Position numbers and translations under genes: made by a program. The notes below the pieces were generated by a model that made no database searches, was not told the DNA's origin, and saw nothing but the letters and a program-made list of their open reading frames with translations. This document shows positions 18,394-26,104 of a stretch of DNA of 64,000 bases, piece after piece. The stretch is from GBS-DC sp037442365. GTDB lineage: Bacteria > Armatimonadota > Fimbriimonadia > Fimbriimonadales > GBS-DC. The stretch spans positions 8,425 through 72,424 of the forward strand of contig JBBIQK010000006.1 in the NCBI GenBank assembly GCA_037442365.1. Direction: 5' to 3'. Each line of letters opens with the position of its first letter. Positions within the stretch are counted from its first letter, which is position 1.

Positions 18394-18405
18394 GGCGCAC
18401 CCCCA

Positions 18406-19029
18406 TCAGCCGTTTTGAATCGCTTCGCGCTCCGCCTCGCTGAGATGGAGCTGCACTTCGGCGTCTGCCAGTTGCACGACGGTGTGTTCCTCGCGCTGGC
18501 GCAGTTCCTCAAGAAGCGCGTCGATTTTTTCGGGGGTGAGCCGTCGGCAGTAGATGTCGCCCACCTGCATCACGGGCGCGTCGCCGCAGTTGTTAAGGCA
18601 CTCCACCTCCGTGAGCGTGAACAGCCCGTCGGGCGTCGTCTCGCCCAGCTGAACGCCCAGCTTCTGCTGCAGGTACTCCAGAATGCGATAGCCGCCGCAG
18701 AGCATACAGCTCAGGTTCGTGCAGACCTCCAGCATGTATTTGCCGACAGGCGTCTTGTTATACATCGTGTAGAAGGTGGCGACGCCTTCCACTTCGGCAT
18801 AGGAGCGTCCCAGCCGATAGGCGACTTCAGCAATCGCTTCGGGGGTCAGATGACCGCCGTATTCGCGCTGGGCAATCCAGAGCGCGGGGAGCATCGCCGA
18901 CTTGCGGTCGGGGTAGTGCGTCAGCAGTGCGTCCAGCTCCTTGACGGCGCGCTCCGAGAAACGCAGTTGCAGCTCTTCGGGCAAGGGCGGCTTGGGCCGC
19001 TCGGTGATACGGATGATCGGCTCCTGCAT
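18406..19029 (-). CDS. nuoE: NADH-quinone oxidoreductase subunit E
   Basis: 207 residues, with a thioredoxin-like fold carrying the N1a [2Fe-2S] cluster. The cysteines are CTNLSC (about residues 103-108) and CLNNC (about 144-148), preceded by the family marker GVATFYTMY. It is the electron-entry arm of complex I. No other nuo gene lies within reach in this window, so it is separated from nuoF/G or belongs to a split operon. The C-terminus has an extra 35-residue charged helix. TATAAT ends 9 bases before the ATG. Confidence 0.94.
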   Translation of the reverse strand: MQEPIIRITERPKPPLPEELQLRFSERAVKELDALLTHYPDRKSAMLPALWIAQREYGGHLTPEAIAEVAYRLGRSYAEVEGVATFYTMYNKTPVGKYMLEVCTNLSCMLCGGYRILEYLQQKLGVQLGETTPDGLFTLTEVECLNNCGDAPVMQVGDIYCRRLTPEKIDALLEELRQREEHTVVQLADAEVQLHLSEAEREAIQNG

Positions 19030-19038
19030 GGCGGGGGA

Positions 19039-19044
19039 ATTATA
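19039..19044 (-). promoter_or_regulatory. -10 element of nuoE, leaderless type
   Basis: TATAAT on the minus strand preceded by GG, 9 bases upstream of the ATG. The gap (TCCCCCGCC) has no ribosome-binding site. Confidence 0.6.
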
Positions 19045-19059
19045 CCAGCGTCTGGGGTG

Positions 19060-19731
19060 CTACCCCGCGACGGTCGCCCGTGCAGGGTCCGACCACGCGC
19101 CCCGTGCGCCGCGCGGCGTCTCCCACGCCCCGCGATACCAGATGTCCTGACCCACCCACTCGCTCGGCAGGTCCCAGATGTACGGCGAGGCGGTGTCCGT
19201 CGCAAGGAACTGCATCTGCTCAATCGGGGGCGGCGGCTCGCCCGGCGCCACCACCGCATACACCAGTCGTATCGCCCGCGCCCACGGCGGCTTGCCCCGA
19301 CGCCCGCCCTGCGCGTCCGCCTGCCAGAACCGCACCACATGCCGCAACGGCTGCACCTCCACTTCCAGCGTCGGGATTTCGAAGCCCGGCTCTATCGGCG
19401 TGCGCTGGCGGTCGCGCGGCGGCAGTCCCAGCGCAGCGGCTTGCGCGCCGGTGAAGGCGGGGTTCGCCCACAGCTGGCGCACGAGGTTGCGGAACTCGCT
19501 TTCCAGGTTGCGGCGGGCGGCGTCTTTGGCTTGTTTGGCTTGACGGTAGGCGGCTTCGGCGAGATCCAGACCGTTCAGCGTCGTGGTGAAGCTGCTCTTG
19601 AGCGTCTGCAGTGGGGCGTCCCAAGTGGCGGGCAGTCCCAGCGCGGTCTTGATGGGGCCGAGGTTTGCCAGAAACTGGGCGACTTGTGCCTCGAACTGGC
19701 GGTCAGGTTGCTTCACATAATCGCGTGGCAT
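19060..19731 (-). CDS. Conserved hypothetical protein, C-terminal fibronectin-like segment
   Basis: 223 residues from ATG 19731. The opening MPRDYVKQPDRQFEAQVAQF, a middle helical region (AAYRQAKQAKDAARRNLESEF) and a C-terminal region ending GAWSDPARATVAG follow the plan of a widespread unnamed family of about 200-230 residues. In that family a helical N-terminus precedes a beta-rich domain. It is soluble, with no signal peptide. Function unknown. The frame stays open upstream through the 21-bp repeat array, but this ATG matches where conservation normally starts. Confidence 0.65.
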   Translation of the reverse strand: MPRDYVKQPDRQFEAQVAQFLANLGPIKTALGLPATWDAPLQTLKSSFTTTLNGLDLAEAAYRQAKQAKDAARRNLESEFRNLVRQLWANPAFTGAQAAALGLPPRDRQRTPIEPGFEIPTLEVEVQPLRHVVRFWQADAQGGRRGKPPWARAIRLVYAVVAPGEPPPPIEQMQFLATDTASPYIWDLPSEWVGQDIWYRGAWETPRGARGAWSDPARATVAG

Positions 19732-19792
19732 CGTCGTTTCCCTCCGCGCGCTCAGTTCGCGCTTACGGCGGTGATTCCTGCCGCGACGGGAC

Positions 19793-19960
19793 TTCCCTTT
19801 CGAGCGGAGGGAGTTCCCTTTTGAGAAAAGGGAGTTCCCTTTCGAGCGGAGGGAGTTCCCTTTTGAGAAAAGGGAGTTCCCTTTCGAGCGGAGGGAGTTC
19901 CCTTTTGAGAAAAGGGAGTTCCCTTTCGAGCGGAGGGACTTCCCTTTCGACAAAAGGGAA
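19793..19960. repeat. Family B: tandem array of eight 21-bp mini-hairpins
   Basis: Eight contiguous 21-bp units alternate between TTCCCTTTCGAGCGGAGGGAG and TTCCCTTTTGAGAAAAGGGAG types, giving a 42-bp higher-order period. Each unit folds on itself (CCCTTTT/AAAAGGG or CCCT/AGGG). The last unit diverges to CGACAAAAGGGAA. It fills the gap between the hypothetical gene and the HAF gene. A short relative sits at 24035-24092. Confidence 0.9.
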
Positions 19961-20046
19961 CTCTCCGCGCCTGCGGGGGCGGCGGATTTTCCCGAAATTT
20001 GCCCCCCTTTCGCCCCTGACCGCTGGACGCTGGGCGAAAGTTGGGT

Positions 20047-20052
20047 TATAAT
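20047..20052 (+). promoter_or_regulatory. -10 element of the HAF-repeat gene
   Basis: TATAAT in GGGTTATAAT. The expected leader is about 45 bases and contains AAGGAGG just before the ATG. Confidence 0.5.
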
Positions 20053-20104
20053 TACGGTAGCCTCGGCGCGGCAGAGCGCAGAGCAACGCAAAGGAGGTCA
20101 AACG

Positions 20105-20959
20105 ATGAAGCGGACATTCTTGAATCGGAGACACGCGCTGGTGAGCGCGATGGTTTTGTCGGTTGTAGCCACTGCGAGCTGGTCGCAGAGTCTCACCTGG
20201 CTCGGCACGCTCGGTGGTGGTGGGAGCGAGGCTTATGGCGTTTCGGCGAACGGCGCGGTGGTCGTGGGCGGGGCATACAACGCCAGCGGTCAGTGGCGCG
20301 CCTTTCGCTGGACACAAGCGGGCGGGATGGAAGACCTCGGCACGCTCGGTGGAAATCAGAGCGCGGCTTGGGGCGTTTCTGCGGACGGCGCGGTGGTCGT
20401 GGGCTATGCATTCGACGCCAGCGGTTCTTACAGCGCGTTTCGCTGGACGCAGGCAGGCGGGATGCAGAGCCTCGGCACGCTTGGTGGAGATAGGAGTGCA
20501 GCTTGGGACGCTTCGGCGAACGGCGCAGTGGTTGTCGGCTGGGCACACAATGCCAACGATTTTCCGCGCGCCTTTCGCTGGACGCAGGCTGGGGGGATGC
20601 AAGACCTCGGCACGCTCGGTGGAAGTAGTAGCGTGGCTTGGGGCGTTTCTGCGGACGGCGCGGTGGTCGTGGGCAGGGCACGAAACGCCAGCGGTCAGGA
20701 TCGCGCCTTTCGCTGGACGCAGAATGGCGGACTCGAAGACCTGAACGCTACCTACGCCAGCCTGCTCACAGGCGGCTCGGTGCTGTACGATGCGCGTGGT
20801 ATCAGCCTCAATGGGCGGTACATCGTGGGGCAGGGCTACCACGCGGCGTCGGGGCGCAACGAGGCGTTCCTGCTGGATACAGTGCCTGAACCCGCTTCGC
20901 TGATGGCGCTGGGCGCAGGTCTGGCAGGTCTACTGAGATTGCGCCGACGACGGGCGTAG
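20105..20959 (+). CDS. HAF-repeat protein with PEP-CTERM-like sorting tail
   Basis: 284 residues with AAGGAGG 7 bases before the ATG. A signal peptide (about 1-28) is followed by four 45-residue HAF repeats of the form LGTLGG...AWGVSADGAVVVG...AFRWTQAGGM, the extracellular beta-propeller-like family. The C-terminus has the tripartite PEP-CTERM signal: VPEP, a hydrophobic stretch (LMALGAGLAGLL) and an Arg cluster (RLRRRRA). Such tails are processed by an exosortase, none of which lies in the window. Likely a surface or exopolysaccharide-associated protein. Confidence 0.88.
   Translation: MKRTFLNRRHALVSAMVLSVVATASWSQSLTWLGTLGGGGSEAYGVSANGAVVVGGAYNASGQWRAFRWTQAGGMEDLGTLGGNQSAAWGVSADGAVVVGYAFDASGSYSAFRWTQAGGMQSLGTLGGDRSAAWDASANGAVVVGWAHNANDFPRAFRWTQAGGMQDLGTLGGSSSVAWGVSADGAVVVGRARNASGQDRAFRWTQNGGLEDLNATYASLLTGGSVLYDARGISLNGRYIVGQGYHAASGRNEAFLLDTVPEPASLMALGAGLAGLLRLRRRRA
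20201..20740 (+). repeat. Four in-frame 135-bp tandem repeats (HAF units)
   Basis: CTCGGCACGCTCGGTGG-type starts recur at 20201, 20336, 20471 and 20606, an exact 135-bp period. The even spacing suggests recent expansion by unequal exchange. Confidence 0.85.
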
Positions 20960-20974
20960 CCTCCACCCCTTATG

Positions 20975-21005
20975 CCCCCTCTCCCGAAGGTTTGGGGAGA
21001 GGGGG
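20975..21005. terminator. Family D palindrome after the HAF gene
   Basis: CCCCCTCTCCC pairs with GGGGAGAGGGGG across an 8-base loop, 15 bp after the stop. It probably marks the transcript's 3' end. No U-tract. Confidence 0.5.
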
Positions 21006-21147
21006 ATGTCTTTGTAGGGGCTGGGGATGAGGGCTAAGGGGAAAGCCAGAATCGCGCCAGAGTTTGCCCTTGCTCCCTCGAACGGCGACGCCGCGCGTGT
21101 TTCTGAACCCCGCCATCAGGTATACTCCCCTTCGGAGGCGTATCGCT

Positions 21148-21834
21148 ATGAGCGTTCAAACTATCGGCTGGCGAGAGAAGCTCAAGGGGGATAACTACTT
21201 CCTCCACAAGCTGCACTCGCTTACGGGCATCTTCCCCGTCGGCTACTATCTCGTACAGCACCTGTTTCTCAACTCGATGGCGGCGATTGACCCCAAATAC
21301 TTCAACGCGGTGGTCTACTTCTTCAACGCCATCATGCCGAAACCGGTGCTGTGGGCGATGGAGCTGTTTTTCATCATCCTGCCCCTGCTGTTCCACGCGC
21401 TGTACGGCTTCGTGATTACCTATCACGGCAAGGCAAACATCTTCAAGTACCGCTTCCGTGAGAATCTGGGCTACACGCTCCAGCGCGTGTCGGGCGTGGT
21501 GATTTTCCTCTTTCTGCTGTTCCATGTCTACTCCACAACGGTCAGCCACAAACTCTACGGCAAGGACATCTCCTACGCGGGCATGCAAGCGCACTTCCAG
21601 AACCCGTGGGTGGTCGCGCTGTATGTGATTGGGATTACCGCCAGCTCGTACCACCTGTTCAACGGGGTCTGGAACTTCGCGATTCGCTGGGGGCTGGCGA
21701 TTAGCGACCGCGCCCAGCGCAATGTCTACAAGTTCTGCATGGTCGGGTTTGTGTTGTTGACCGTTCTGGGGATTACGGCGTTGGCGGGCTTCTTTATGCA
21801 CGAAGCGCCGCCGAACCCCTTGGCCAATCATTAG
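21148..21834 (+). CDS. sdhC: Succinate dehydrogenase cytochrome b subunit
   Basis: 228 residues with five transmembrane helices, the di-haem cytochrome b558 type (class B) found with quinol:fumarate reductases. Candidate haem-ligand histidines fall in helices at HKLHSLTG, VQHLF, LFHALYG, FLLFHVYS and SYHLFNG. GGAGG lies 8 bases before this ATG and a TATACT box lies further upstream, so I take this start over in-frame codons further upstream. It anchors the SdhAB head to the membrane and passes electrons to quinone. It is separated from sdhA by 11 bp. Confidence 0.93.
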   Translation: MSVQTIGWREKLKGDNYFLHKLHSLTGIFPVGYYLVQHLFLNSMAAIDPKYFNAVVYFFNAIMPKPVLWAMELFFIILPLLFHALYGFVITYHGKANIFKYRFRENLGYTLQRVSGVVIFLFLLFHVYSTTVSHKLYGKDISYAGMQAHFQNPWVVALYVIGITASSYHLFNGVWNFAIRWGLAISDRAQRNVYKFCMVGFVLLTVLGITALAGFFMHEAPPNPLANH

Positions 21835-21845
21835 GAGGCGCACTG

Positions 21846-23717
21846 ATGGCAAAGCGACAGGTAGCCGTTGTTGGCGGCGGTTTAGGCGGTCTGATGACCG
21901 TGATGAAGCTCGCAGAGGCGGGCGTGCATGTGGATCTGTTTTCGCTGGTACCCGTGAAGCGGTCGCACTCGGTGTGCGCGCAGGGGGGCATCAACGGCGC
22001 AGTGAACACCAAAGGCGAGGGCGACTCGCCATGGATTCACTTCGACGACACCATCTACGGGGGCGACTTTCTGGCGAACCAGCCGCCTGTGTTGCGCATG
22101 GCGGAGCGCGCCCCCGCGATTATCTACCTGCTGGATCGCATGGGCGTGCCCTTCAATCGCACTCCCGAAGGCCTGATCGACTTCCGACGCTTCGGCGGCA
22201 CGCGCCACCACCGCACGGCGTTCTCCGGCTCGACGACGGGACAGCAGCTGCTGTACGCGCTCGACGAGCAGGTGCGCCGCTGGGAGGTCGAAGGGCGCGT
22301 GACCAAGTACGAAGGCTGGGAGTTTCTGGGGCTGATTCTGGACGAGAACGGCGTGTGTCGCGGGCTGGTCGCGCAGGACCTGCGCTCGATGGAGATCCGC
22401 GCCTTCTGCGAGGAGGCGGTCGTGATTGCCACAGGCGGACCCGGCATGATTTTCAAGAACACCACCAACTCCATCATCTGCACGGGCAGCGCGGCGAGCA
22501 TCTGCTACCAGCAGGGCGCGTACTACGCCAACGGCGAGTTCATCCAGATTCACCCGACCGCCATTCCTGGTGAGGACAAGTGCCGCCTGATTTCTGAGGC
22601 GGTGCGCGGCGAGGGCGGGCGCGTCTGGGTTCCCAAAGACCCCCACGACAAACGCCGCCCGCGCGACATCCCCGAAAGCGAGCGCTGGTACTTCCTTGAG
22701 GAGAAATATCCCGCCTATGGCAACCTCGTGCCGCGCGACATCGCCACACGCGAAATCTTCGATGTGTGCGTCAACCAGCGGCGCGGCATCCAGGGCAAAA
22801 ACCAGGTCTACCTCGACATCACCCACCTGCCCCGCCAGCAAGTCGAGAAGAAGCTGCTGGGCATCCTCGAAGTCTACATCAAGTTCGTCGGCGAAGACCC
22901 GCGCGAGACGCCGATGCGCATCTACCCTGCCCAGCACTACTCGATGGGCGGGCTATGGGTCGACTACGCGGTGAACGGCGACGGCGTGATGGAGCCTGTC
23001 CATCCGCGCAACCAGATGACCAACATCTCCGGGCTGTACGCCGTCGGCGAGGTCGACTACCAGTATCACGGCGCGAACCGACTGGGCGCGAACTCGCTGC
23101 TGAGCTGTATCTTCGCGGGCGAGGCGGCGGGTCCCGCGATTGTCGAGTACCTCAAGTCGCTGGAGACCTCCGCGTTCGACCTGCCCAGCACGCTCTACGA
23201 ACAGGAGCAGCGCAAGCATCAGGCGCAGTTCGAGGAGATTAGCAAGCGCAGCGGCAGCGAGAACCCCTACCGCCTCGCCGACGAGATGCGCGTGCTGATG
23301 GATGAGAATGTGACCGTCGTGCGCGAGAACGCCCGCCTTGCCCGCACGCTGGAGCAGCTGAAGGCGTTGCGCGAGCGCGTGCGGAATGTCAACATCGCCG
23401 ACCACGCGGGCTGGACGAACCAGGTCATCCCCTTCGTGCGCACGCTGCAGCACCAGCTGGAGCTGGCAATCGGCATCACGGCGTGCGCACTGGATCGCAA
23501 CGAGAGCCGCGGGGCGCACTACAAGCCTGAGTTCCCCCAGCGCGACGACGAGCGCTACCTCAAGACCACGATGGCGCGCTGGACGCCCGACGGTCCCGAA
23601 ATCCGCTACGACCCTGTCGATGTGTCGCTGATTAAGCCGCGCCCGCGCCGCTACGACACGCCCAAAACCGAAACGAAGACCGAGACCAAAGTCGCCGCGG
23701 GCGTCAAGGGGACATAG
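21846..23717 (+). CDS. sdhA: Succinate dehydrogenase flavoprotein subunit
   Basis: 623 residues. The N-terminal FAD-binding motif VVGGGLGGLMTVMKLAEAG is followed by KRSHSVCAQGGING, containing the His that normally binds FAD covalently. The capping domain carries the succinate-site HHRTAFSG stretch and the C-terminal helical domain ends in a Lys/Thr-rich tail (TETKTETK). GGAGG precedes the ATG. It oxidises succinate to fumarate, or the reverse. The next gene would normally be sdhB, but a 395-bp repeat-filled gap and then gnd follow instead. Confidence 0.95.
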   Translation: MAKRQVAVVGGGLGGLMTVMKLAEAGVHVDLFSLVPVKRSHSVCAQGGINGAVNTKGEGDSPWIHFDDTIYGGDFLANQPPVLRMAERAPAIIYLLDRMGVPFNRTPEGLIDFRRFGGTRHHRTAFSGSTTGQQLLYALDEQVRRWEVEGRVTKYEGWEFLGLILDENGVCRGLVAQDLRSMEIRAFCEEAVVIATGGPGMIFKNTTNSIICTGSAASICYQQGAYYANGEFIQIHPTAIPGEDKCRLISEAVRGEGGRVWVPKDPHDKRRPRDIPESERWYFLEEKYPAYGNLVPRDIATREIFDVCVNQRRGIQGKNQVYLDITHLPRQQVEKKLLGILEVYIKFVGEDPRETPMRIYPAQHYSMGGLWVDYAVNGDGVMEPVHPRNQMTNISGLYAVGEVDYQYHGANRLGANSLLSCIFAGEAAGPAIVEYLKSLETSAFDLPSTLYEQEQRKHQAQFEEISKRSGSENPYRLADEMRVLMDENVTVVRENARLARTLEQLKALRERVRNVNIADHAGWTNQVIPFVRTLQHQLELAIGITACALDRNESRGAHYKPEFPQRDDERYLKTTMARWTPDGPEIRYDPVDVSLIKPRPRRYDTPKTETKTETKVAAGVKGT

Positions 23718-23799
23718 CCTGCCCCTGCGGGGTATGTTCTGGAAGCGTGCGCCGCTTGCGAGCGTATCCAGCGCTTGCAGCGGCGCGCTTCTATCTGGC

Positions 23800-23969
23800 G
23801 GGCTGAAGCCGTTCCTACTACACGAAGCCAGCCTGCGCGGGCTGTTGTCCTTTGCAGGGGTGCGTTTATGTAGGGGCGCACGGCCGTGCGCCCCTACACC
23901 CTGCCTGCGGGGTTGGGGGGCTGAGCTGACGCAGGTCGGCTTGGCTGGATAGGAACGGCTTTAGTCGTC
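23800..23969. repeat. Family A modular repeat interrupted by a perfect palindrome
   Basis: The left part GGCTGAAGCCGTTCCTACTA then CACGAAGCCAGCC matches the other family A copies. The right end GGAACGGCTTTAGTCGTC is a degenerate copy of the terminal inverted repeat. Between them lies the unrelated 30-bp palindrome at 23869. The gap 23718-24112 holds no supported gene. Confidence 0.65.
23869..23898. repeat. Perfect 30-bp palindrome
   Basis: TGTAGGGGCGCACGG followed directly by its exact complement, with no loop. It resembles a palindromic GGGGCGCAYGGCYGTGCGCCCC element seen in many bacterial genomes, and here it lies inside a family A repeat. As a loop-less palindrome it could be a cruciform or a protein-binding target. 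Confidence 0.8.
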
Positions 23970-24034
23970 TCTCCTGCGTGCAGGGCGCGAAAAAACTACC
24001 CCTGTAAACCGCCCCACCCGCCCTCACGCCTCGA

Positions 24035-24092
24035 GGGAGTTCCCTCCGCTCGAAAGGTACTTCCCTTTCGATAAAAGGGAACTCCCTCCGCC
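24035..24092. repeat. Family B mini-hairpins (two and a half units)
   Basis: GTTCCCTCCGCTCGAAAGG, CTTCCCTTTCGATAAAAGGGA and a half unit ACTCCCTCCG, related to the array at 19793. It ends 8 bp before the -10 element of gnd, so it lies in the promoter region. Confidence 0.75.
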
Positions 24093-24099
24093 TGAGAGG

Positions 24100-24105
24100 T
24101 ATACT
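24100..24105 (+). promoter_or_regulatory. -10 element of the gnd operon, leaderless type
   Basis: TATACT preceded by GG, 7 bases before the gnd ATG. The family B hairpins occupy the -35 region. Confidence 0.6.
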
Positions 24106-24112
24106 TCGCGCT

Positions 24113-25036
24113 ATGCAACTGGCGATTGTGGGTCTTGGACGGATGGGCGGCAATATGGCGCGACGGCTGGTCGCGCGCGGGCATCAGGTGGTGGGCTACT
24201 CGCGCACCCGCGCCACGGTGGACGAATACATTCCCTATGGCGTCGCGCCCGCCTACACACCGCAGGAGGTCGTGCAGCAGCTGACGCCGCCGCGCGTGGT
24301 GTGGTTCATGTACCCCGCGGGCGAGCCGACGGAAAGCGCGATTTTCGAGTTCGCGCCCCTGCTGCAGGCGGGCGACCTGATTGTGAACGGCGCGAACAGC
24401 TTCTACAAAGACTCCATCCGCTACGCCGAGCGACTGCGCGCGTACGGGCTGCACTTTGCGGATGTGGGCGTGTCGGGCGGCGTGTGGGGGCTGGAGAACG
24501 GCTACGGGCTGATGGCGGGCGGCGACCCCGAAGTGATTGCGCGGATCGAGCCGATTCTGCGCGACCTCGCCCCCGCGCCCGACAAAGGCTGGGTGCATGT
24601 CGGACCCGTCGGCGCGGGACACTACGCCAAGATGATTCACAACGGCATCGAATACGCGATTATGCAAGCCTATGCAGAGGGGTTCGAGCTGCTGCGGCGC
24701 AAGGACGAGTTCGGGATTGACCTTGCGGCGGTGGCGGAGGCGTGGCGACACGGCACAGTGATCCGCAGCTGGCTGCTCGATTTGATTGCGGGCTTCCTGC
24801 AGGACGACCAGCGCCTCAGCGAGATTGCTCCCTATGTCGCCGATTCGGGCGAGGGTCGCTGGACGGCGCACGAGGCGATTGATCTGGGCGCGCCCGCGCC
24901 GCTGATTACCCTCGCGCTGCACGAGCGGTTCCGCAGCCAGGACACGGAGGGCTTCCAATACCGTTTCCTCGCGCAGCTGCGCAACGCCTTCGGCGGGCAC
25001 GCGGTACAAAAAGTGGAGCATGACAACCAGCCGTGA
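24113..25036 (+). CDS. gnd: 6-phosphogluconate dehydrogenase, short (GndA-like) type
   Basis: 307 residues, matching the short form of about 300 rather than the long form of about 470. The Rossmann motif is GLGRMGGNMARR (residues 7-18). The substrate region ADVGVSGGVWGLENGYGLM and the catalytic KMIHNGIEY (Lys plus the HN pair) are intact. It oxidatively decarboxylates 6-phosphogluconate to ribulose 5-phosphate; short forms are often NAD-dependent. It is the first gene of an operon with a nuclease-like gene and zwf, overlapping the former by 17 bp. Confidence 0.95.
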   Translation: MQLAIVGLGRMGGNMARRLVARGHQVVGYSRTRATVDEYIPYGVAPAYTPQEVVQQLTPPRVVWFMYPAGEPTESAIFEFAPLLQAGDLIVNGANSFYKDSIRYAERLRAYGLHFADVGVSGGVWGLENGYGLMAGGDPEVIARIEPILRDLAPAPDKGWVHVGPVGAGHYAKMIHNGIEYAIMQAYAEGFELLRRKDEFGIDLAAVAEAWRHGTVIRSWLLDLIAGFLQDDQRLSEIAPYVADSGEGRWTAHEAIDLGAPAPLITLALHERFRSQDTEGFQYRFLAQLRNAFGGHAVQKVEHDNQP

Positions 25037-26087
25037 GCCTGTCGTCGTTCGCGAGCGCCAGATTGAAGACATCCTGGCGACCGACGCCGACCTGCTGGGA
25101 CAGATACTGGGCGTCGCTGCGCCGCTGCGGGTGCTGGCGCGCCAGCTGGAACTGCCCGACGGCGGACGGCTGGACCTGATTTGCCTGGGCGGCGGATACC
25201 TGCACCTGATAGAGCTGAAGGTGGAGCCTGCGCGCGCCGAGTTCGTACAACAGACCGCTCGCTATCTGGAGCAGATCCCCGTGTTGCAGCAGCAGGGTGC
25301 GCTGCCCGAAGGCGTGGTACAGGGCTACCTCCTGTCGCCGTACATTCCCGCGCGTGTGCGCCGCGCATGCCAGACGGCGCAGATACATCCCGTCGCCTAC
25401 GCGCCCGCCCGCGTGCTGGAACGCTTCTACAGCGGGTTCGAGCGGCGCATGCTTCCCCATCGGCTGATTACGCACAACCACGGCGTCTGGCATCTGGGCG
25501 TGACGAATCCCATCGTGGCGCAGCTGATGCAGACCTCCGCGCAGGCGGTGGACGCCCTTGCCAAAGGTACAGGGCTGGCGAAAAGCACCATCGCGAGCTA
25601 CCTCACCCTGCTGGAGCAGCTGGGCGTCGTGCAGCAGGAGTCAAAGCGCTACCGTCTCACCCCCGTCGGCGAGCAGTACGCGCGCGCAGTGACGCCTGGT
25701 AGCCGCACGATTTCGGAGGGGCAGGCGGAGGTCTTGCGCGAATTCATCCTGCGCAATCCGTTCGCCAGCGGCGGGACGCTGGGAATCTTTACCGTCGTGG
25801 AGTGCGTCGCCGCTCTGGCGAAGAATCAGTATCCCGTGCCGCTGGAGCTGCTCAGCGATACCTTCACGCTGGCAGTGGGCAATCAAACGCGCTGGAACCA
25901 GCCGAAGACGCGTCGCGACGCCGCGCGCATGTATGTGGAGTACGCCGCGCAGCTGGGACTGCTGGCGCGTGTAGACGACCGTGTGTACCTGACGCCGACG
26001 GGCGCGCGCTTCAACCTGATGCTGCAGCTGCACAAGTCCATCCAGCTGGCAGCGCCTCTCGCCGACGAACGCCCGCCGCAAGGATAG
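25020..26087 (+). CDS. NucS/PD-(D/E)XK nuclease-like domain fused to a winged helix
   Basis: 355 residues. The N-terminal domain (about 1-110) matches the C-terminal nuclease fold of NucS/DUF91: GGRLDLICLGGG supplies D52, HLIELKVEP gives E65 and K67, and QQTARYLEQI supplies the conserved Gln (77/78). Residues about 160-235 look like a winged helix (GLAKSTIASYLTLLEQLGVV, then RYRLTPVGEQYA). A further helical domain ends the protein. The domain order suggests a DNA-binding nuclease or a repurposed transcription factor. It overlaps gnd by 17 bp and zwf follows 17 bp later, so it is co-expressed with pentose phosphate enzymes. Role unknown. Confidence 0.7.
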   Translation: MTTSREPVVVRERQIEDILATDADLLGQILGVAAPLRVLARQLELPDGGRLDLICLGGGYLHLIELKVEPARAEFVQQTARYLEQIPVLQQQGALPEGVVQGYLLSPYIPARVRRACQTAQIHPVAYAPARVLERFYSGFERRMLPHRLITHNHGVWHLGVTNPIVAQLMQTSAQAVDALAKGTGLAKSTIASYLTLLEQLGVVQQESKRYRLTPVGEQYARAVTPGSRTISEGQAEVLREFILRNPFASGGTLGIFTVVECVAALAKNQYPVPLELLSDTFTLAVGNQTRWNQPKTRRDAARMYVEYAAQLGLLARVDDRVYLTPTGARFNLMLQLHKSIQLAAPLADERPPQG

Positions 26088-26104
26088 GTATCCTTAACCC
26101 CGTC

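Noticed and set aside
18406..19029. Start of a complex I operon at nuoE
   Set aside because: Downstream genes are DUF1992 and GH51, and upstream is an unrelated hypothetical. No other nuo subunits appear in the window.
19793..19960. Possible CRISPR array
   Set aside because: The units are contiguous 21-bp hairpins without spacers, and no cas genes are present.
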